This document shows, piece by piece, positions 6,468 through 7,736 of a stretch of DNA of 7,736 nt. Both the position numbers and the translations under genes were made by a program. This DNA is from Thermoanaerobaculales bacterium. Lineage in GTDB: Bacteria > Acidobacteriota > Thermoanaerobaculia > Thermoanaerobaculales > Sulfomarinibacteraceae. The notes beneath the pieces were generated by a model. That model ran no database searches. It saw only the letters and a list, made by a program, of their open reading frames with translations, and had not been told where the DNA came from. The stretch is from positions 1 to 7,736 of the forward strand of contig JAOZUP010000186.1 of assembly GCA_029938595.1 (NCBI GenBank), read 5' to 3'. Position 1 is the stretch's first letter. Each line of letters opens with the position of its first letter.

Positions 6468-6491
6468 CACAAAGACACAAAGACACGAAGG
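6468..6491. repeat. Three-unit 8-bp tandem array (cacaaaga)
   Basis: The units are cacaaaga, cacaaaga and cacgaagg. They form a short purine-rich direct array just inside the left inverted 30-mer. Confidence 0.8.
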
Positions 6492-6507
6492 CCGCCCACG
6501 GAGAAAC

Positions 6508-6533
6508 CGCAGATCACGCAGATAGACGCAGAT
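6508..6533. repeat. Three spaced copies of cgcagat
   Basis: Exact cgcagat occurs at 6508-6514, 6517-6523 and 6527-6533, with centre spacings of 9 and 10 bp. The near-helical period differs from the strict 7-bp arrays in the other island. Confidence 0.8.
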
Positions 6534-6556
6534 GGTCTGCCACAACACTCAAGCAC

Positions 6557-6682
6557 GTGGCGAGGTCCCGGCCGTCGAACGACGGCCGGAAACCGATTGA
6601 TGGGATGACGATTCCGATCGCAAGCGATCGTCATCGTCATCCCATCAACCGGCCTGCGCTCCGGGAGCGCAGGCCTCGCCAC
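6557..6682. repeat. Four-way (cloverleaf) palindrome, 126 bp
   Basis: An outer stem of 9 perfect bp (gtggcgagg at 6557-6565, cctcgccac at 6674-6682) closes three hairpin arms. Arm 1 pairs 6568-6576 with 6581-6589 (9 bp, loop gaac). Arm 2 pairs 6597-6612 with 6633-6648 (16 bp), then a 2x2 internal loop, then cgatcg at 6615-6620 with 6625-6630 around loop caag. Arm 3 pairs 6653-6660 with 6666-6673 (8 bp). Every stem is exact Watson-Crick, so the structure is equally stable as DNA cruciform or as RNA from either strand. It is not a tRNA: the arms do not have tRNA lengths or invariant bases. Confidence 0.85.
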
Positions 6683-6752
6683 TCCTCGGTCCTTGTTGTT
6701 GGATGCACAGTGCCACTTCTTCCAGGAATCGAACGAAGGGAGGGGGAACCGA

Positions 6753-6768
6753 CGCGCCCCGAGGCGCG
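6753..6768. repeat. Short GC hairpin
   Basis: A perfect 6-bp stem (cgcgcc at 6753-6758, ggcgcg at 6763-6768) encloses the loop ccga. It lies immediately before the 60-nt hairpin and looks like part of the same palindrome cluster. Confidence 0.65.
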
Positions 6769-6772
6769 GCGG

Positions 6773-6832
6773 CCGGTGGGAAGCCGGGTTGCGACGAACG
6801 CTCGCGTTCGGAGCAAACCGGCTTGCCACCGG
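6773..6832. repeat. 60-nt nested hairpin
   Basis: The stem segments are ccggtgg/ccaccgg (6773-6779 with 6826-6832), a single G-G mismatch, aagccgg/ccggctt (6781-6787 with 6818-6824), an asymmetric internal loop, and cgaacg/cgttcg (6795-6800 with 6805-6810) around the loop ctcg. That is 20 Watson-Crick pairs in one extended hairpin. Confidence 0.8.
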
Positions 6833-7010
6833 TAGTCGGCGATCTCTGATCGTCGGCGTTTCCGCCGGCATCTTCGCTACGGATGCATCACATCAACGAA
6901 AAACTCTTTGCGTTCTTTGCGTCTTAGCGGTTCTATTGGGCGCGTGAACGGCTCTGCGCCTCTGCGTTTCTTTTCCGGGCGAGGTTTCTTTCTTGGTGGT
7001 TCGATCCGGT

Positions 7011-7346
7011 TCAGTCGAGGGGAAGATTTGGCTGGCCGGTGGGTTTGACGATCCACTCGAGGCGGAAGACGCCCTCCCCCAAAGGCACGAGCTCGAAGTA
7101 GGGAGGGCGCTGCCTCTCCCAGGGAACCATCCCGTTTCGGATCAAGAACGCTTTGATTCGCGGCGATCTCAGCTCCGGTGAGCCCTCCCAGAAGCTGGCG
7201 GTCAAAGGCGCCAGCGCCGCCTCCTTCTCGTCGGGCAGGTAGACGCTGACAGTCTCCCACTCCGGTCTGAAGTTAAGACTCACCTCGGCTTCAAGAACCC
7301 TCAATCCGTAGGAACCGTGTCCATCGTGCCAGGCCGAGACGATCAT
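7011..7346 (-). CDS. Small uncharacterised protein downstream of phosphofructokinase
   Basis: This is a 111-residue soluble-looking protein with no signal peptide, membrane segment or metal motif. I do not recognise a named family. Visible patterns are an N-terminal WHDGHGSYGLRV, a middle SFWEGSPELRSPRI, and a C-terminal NGMVPWERQRPPYFELVPLG ending in FRLEW. This spacing of aromatic and glycine positions looks like real selected protein and not a shadow frame. The ATG is 16 nt after the phosphofructokinase stop codon, with a weak GGTGA a few bases upstream. The two are probably cotranscribed, with this gene last. Its stop codon borders the repeat island. A metabolic link to glycolysis is not shown by the sequence. 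Confidence 0.7.
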   Translation of the reverse strand: MIVSAWHDGHGSYGLRVLEAEVSLNFRPEWETVSVYLPDEKEAALAPLTASFWEGSPELRSPRIKAFLIRNGMVPWERQRPPYFELVPLGEGVFRLEWIVKPTGQPNLPLD

Positions 7347-7362
7347 CTGTTCACCGGTGTCC

Positions 7363-7736
7363 CTATCCGTCCCAGGCGGCGTCGCCGAAACAGATACCGA
7401 GGTCGCGCGCGGTGAGCATGGTGTCGCAGTCCAAAGGAACGGTTTTCATCCTCTCGGTCGCTACCTCGAGCGGCACCGCGCGAACCGTGGGCGGGTCCAG
7501 CGCCACCATCACATTCGTCGTCCCCTCCGCCACCATCCGCACCGCCGCCGCCCCGAAGCGCAGGGCAAGGAGGCGGTCGAAGGTGGTCGGCCCGCCGCCC
7601 CGTTGAAGGTGACCGAGAACAACGGTCCGGGTTTCCTTGCCTGTCCGCTCCTGGATTTCGCGGGCCACCCGTTCGGCGATGCCGCCCAGGAGCACCTCGC
7701 GACCGGCGCCCTGGTCTGTGGCCACCAAATCCCCGG
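7363..7736 (-). CDS. pfkA: 6-phosphofructokinase, C-terminal part (5' partial)
   Basis: This is the C-terminal third of a phosphofructokinase, which phosphorylates fructose 6-phosphate in glycolysis. The frame is open to the window edge, so the TTG at 7728 is not a start. About 123 codons are visible. The PFK signature is intact as RTVVLGHLQRGGGPTTFDR, matching the pattern Arg-x4-Gly-His-x-Gln-Arg-Gly-Gly-x5-Asp-Arg; its His and Arg bind fructose 6-phosphate. The tail with VPLEVATERMKTVPLD and ICFGD resembles the group of bacterial PFKs with mixed or uncertain ATP/pyrophosphate use. The phosphoryl-donor-determining residues lie in the missing N-terminal part, so the donor cannot be decided here. 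The stop codon (TAG) is 16 nt before the small gene that follows. Confidence 0.95.
   Translation of the reverse strand, partial: GDLVATDQGAGREVLLGGIAERVAREIQERTGKETRTVVLGHLQRGGGPTTFDRLLALRFGAAAVRMVAEGTTNVMVALDPPTVRAVPLEVATERMKTVPLDCDTMLTARDLGICFGDAAWDG

Larger units (their letters stand above)
6419..6933. repeat. 515-bp segment bounded by inverted 30-mers
   Basis: The left 30-mer (6419-6448, starting gaaccgcaaagacgcc) and the reverse complement of the right 30-mer (6904-6933) match at 28 of 30 positions. The arms belong to the same family as the 4234-4338 inverted repeat. The interior carries no transposase and no open frame that looks protein-coding, and I see no flanking target duplication. 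It might be a non-autonomous mobile element, or two independent copies of a dispersed repeat in opposite orientation. Confidence 0.75.
6388..7010. other. Gene-free repeat island between convergent genes
   Basis: This stretch of more than 600 bp has no credible gene. The open frames in it mainly translate repeat units and palindromes. It contains, in order, an inverted 30-mer, an 8-bp tandem array, a cgcagat array, a cloverleaf palindrome, two more hairpins, a pair of small hairpins near 6840-6867, the second inverted 30-mer, and a short gctctgcgcctctgcg stretch near 6950. It lies between a plus-strand gene that ends at 6387 and a minus-strand gene that ends at 7011. No T-tract terminator is visible on either strand. 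Confidence 0.8.

Noticed and set aside
6557..6682. tRNA or tRNA-like gene suggested by the cloverleaf
   Set aside because: It is too long at 126 nt. The arms lack a 7-nt anticodon loop and T-loop sequence, and there is no CCA-proximal 7-bp acceptor arrangement.
6832..6867. REP-like element, because GTAG (6832-6835) precedes small hairpins
   Set aside because: GTAG is a frequent 4-mer, the following stems are only 5 bp, and no REP-associated transposase is in the window.
6392..6871. Open frames on both strands across the second repeat island (for example 6416-6835 plus and 6392-6871 minus)
   Set aside because: They read through palindromes and tandem repeats, are rich in Arg and Pro, and lack ribosome sites.

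Overview
The window is high-GC bacterial DNA with dense protein genes and unusually repeat-rich intergenic spaces. The repeat styles seen here are stacked 7-bp arrays and inverted 'gaaccgcaaagacgc' motifs. Together with an exported two-domain protein carrying 'NPG' motifs, they suggest an Acidobacteriota-like (perhaps Thermoanaerobaculia-type) or other large-genome environmental bacterium. That taxonomic call is an inference from style and not from a marker gene.

Layout, left to right. (1) Positions 2-4138 hold the complete 3' part of a 2-oxoglutarate dehydrogenase operon on the plus strand: the C-terminal half of E1 (sucA), then E2 (sucB), then E3 (lpdA). Their spacing is tight (30 nt, then 0 nt), and the three subunits form one TCA-cycle complex. 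(2) Positions 4139-4383 are a repeat island between the convergent genes lpdA and a dihydrodipicolinate-synthase-family aldolase. It has three different 7-bp arrays and one inverted repeat, and the last array runs into the 3' end of the aldolase gene. (3) Positions 4368-5246 (minus strand) encode the class I aldolase. (4) Positions 5247-5544 separate two divergent genes and contain most of a very long imperfect palindrome (5374-5553). This palindrome covers the ribosome site and start codon of the next gene. (5) Positions 5545-6387 encode a secreted protein made of two repeated domains. (6) Positions 6388-7010 are a gene-free repeat island bounded by inverted 30-mers. It contains a four-way cloverleaf palindrome, further hairpins and two short tandem arrays. 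(7) Positions 7011-7346 and 7363-7736 (minus strand) are a small uncharacterised protein and the C-terminal part of a 6-phosphofructokinase, apparently one transcript.

The metabolic genes are ordinary. The unusual content is structural. Both islands with 'gaaccgcaaagacgc' inverted repeats lie between convergent genes. The single divergent intergenic region carries a roughly 180-nt hairpin whose imperfect pairs are mostly G-U on the plus strand and only once the reverse, which fits a folded RNA leader. I see no tRNA, rRNA, CRISPR array, transposase gene or origin in the window.
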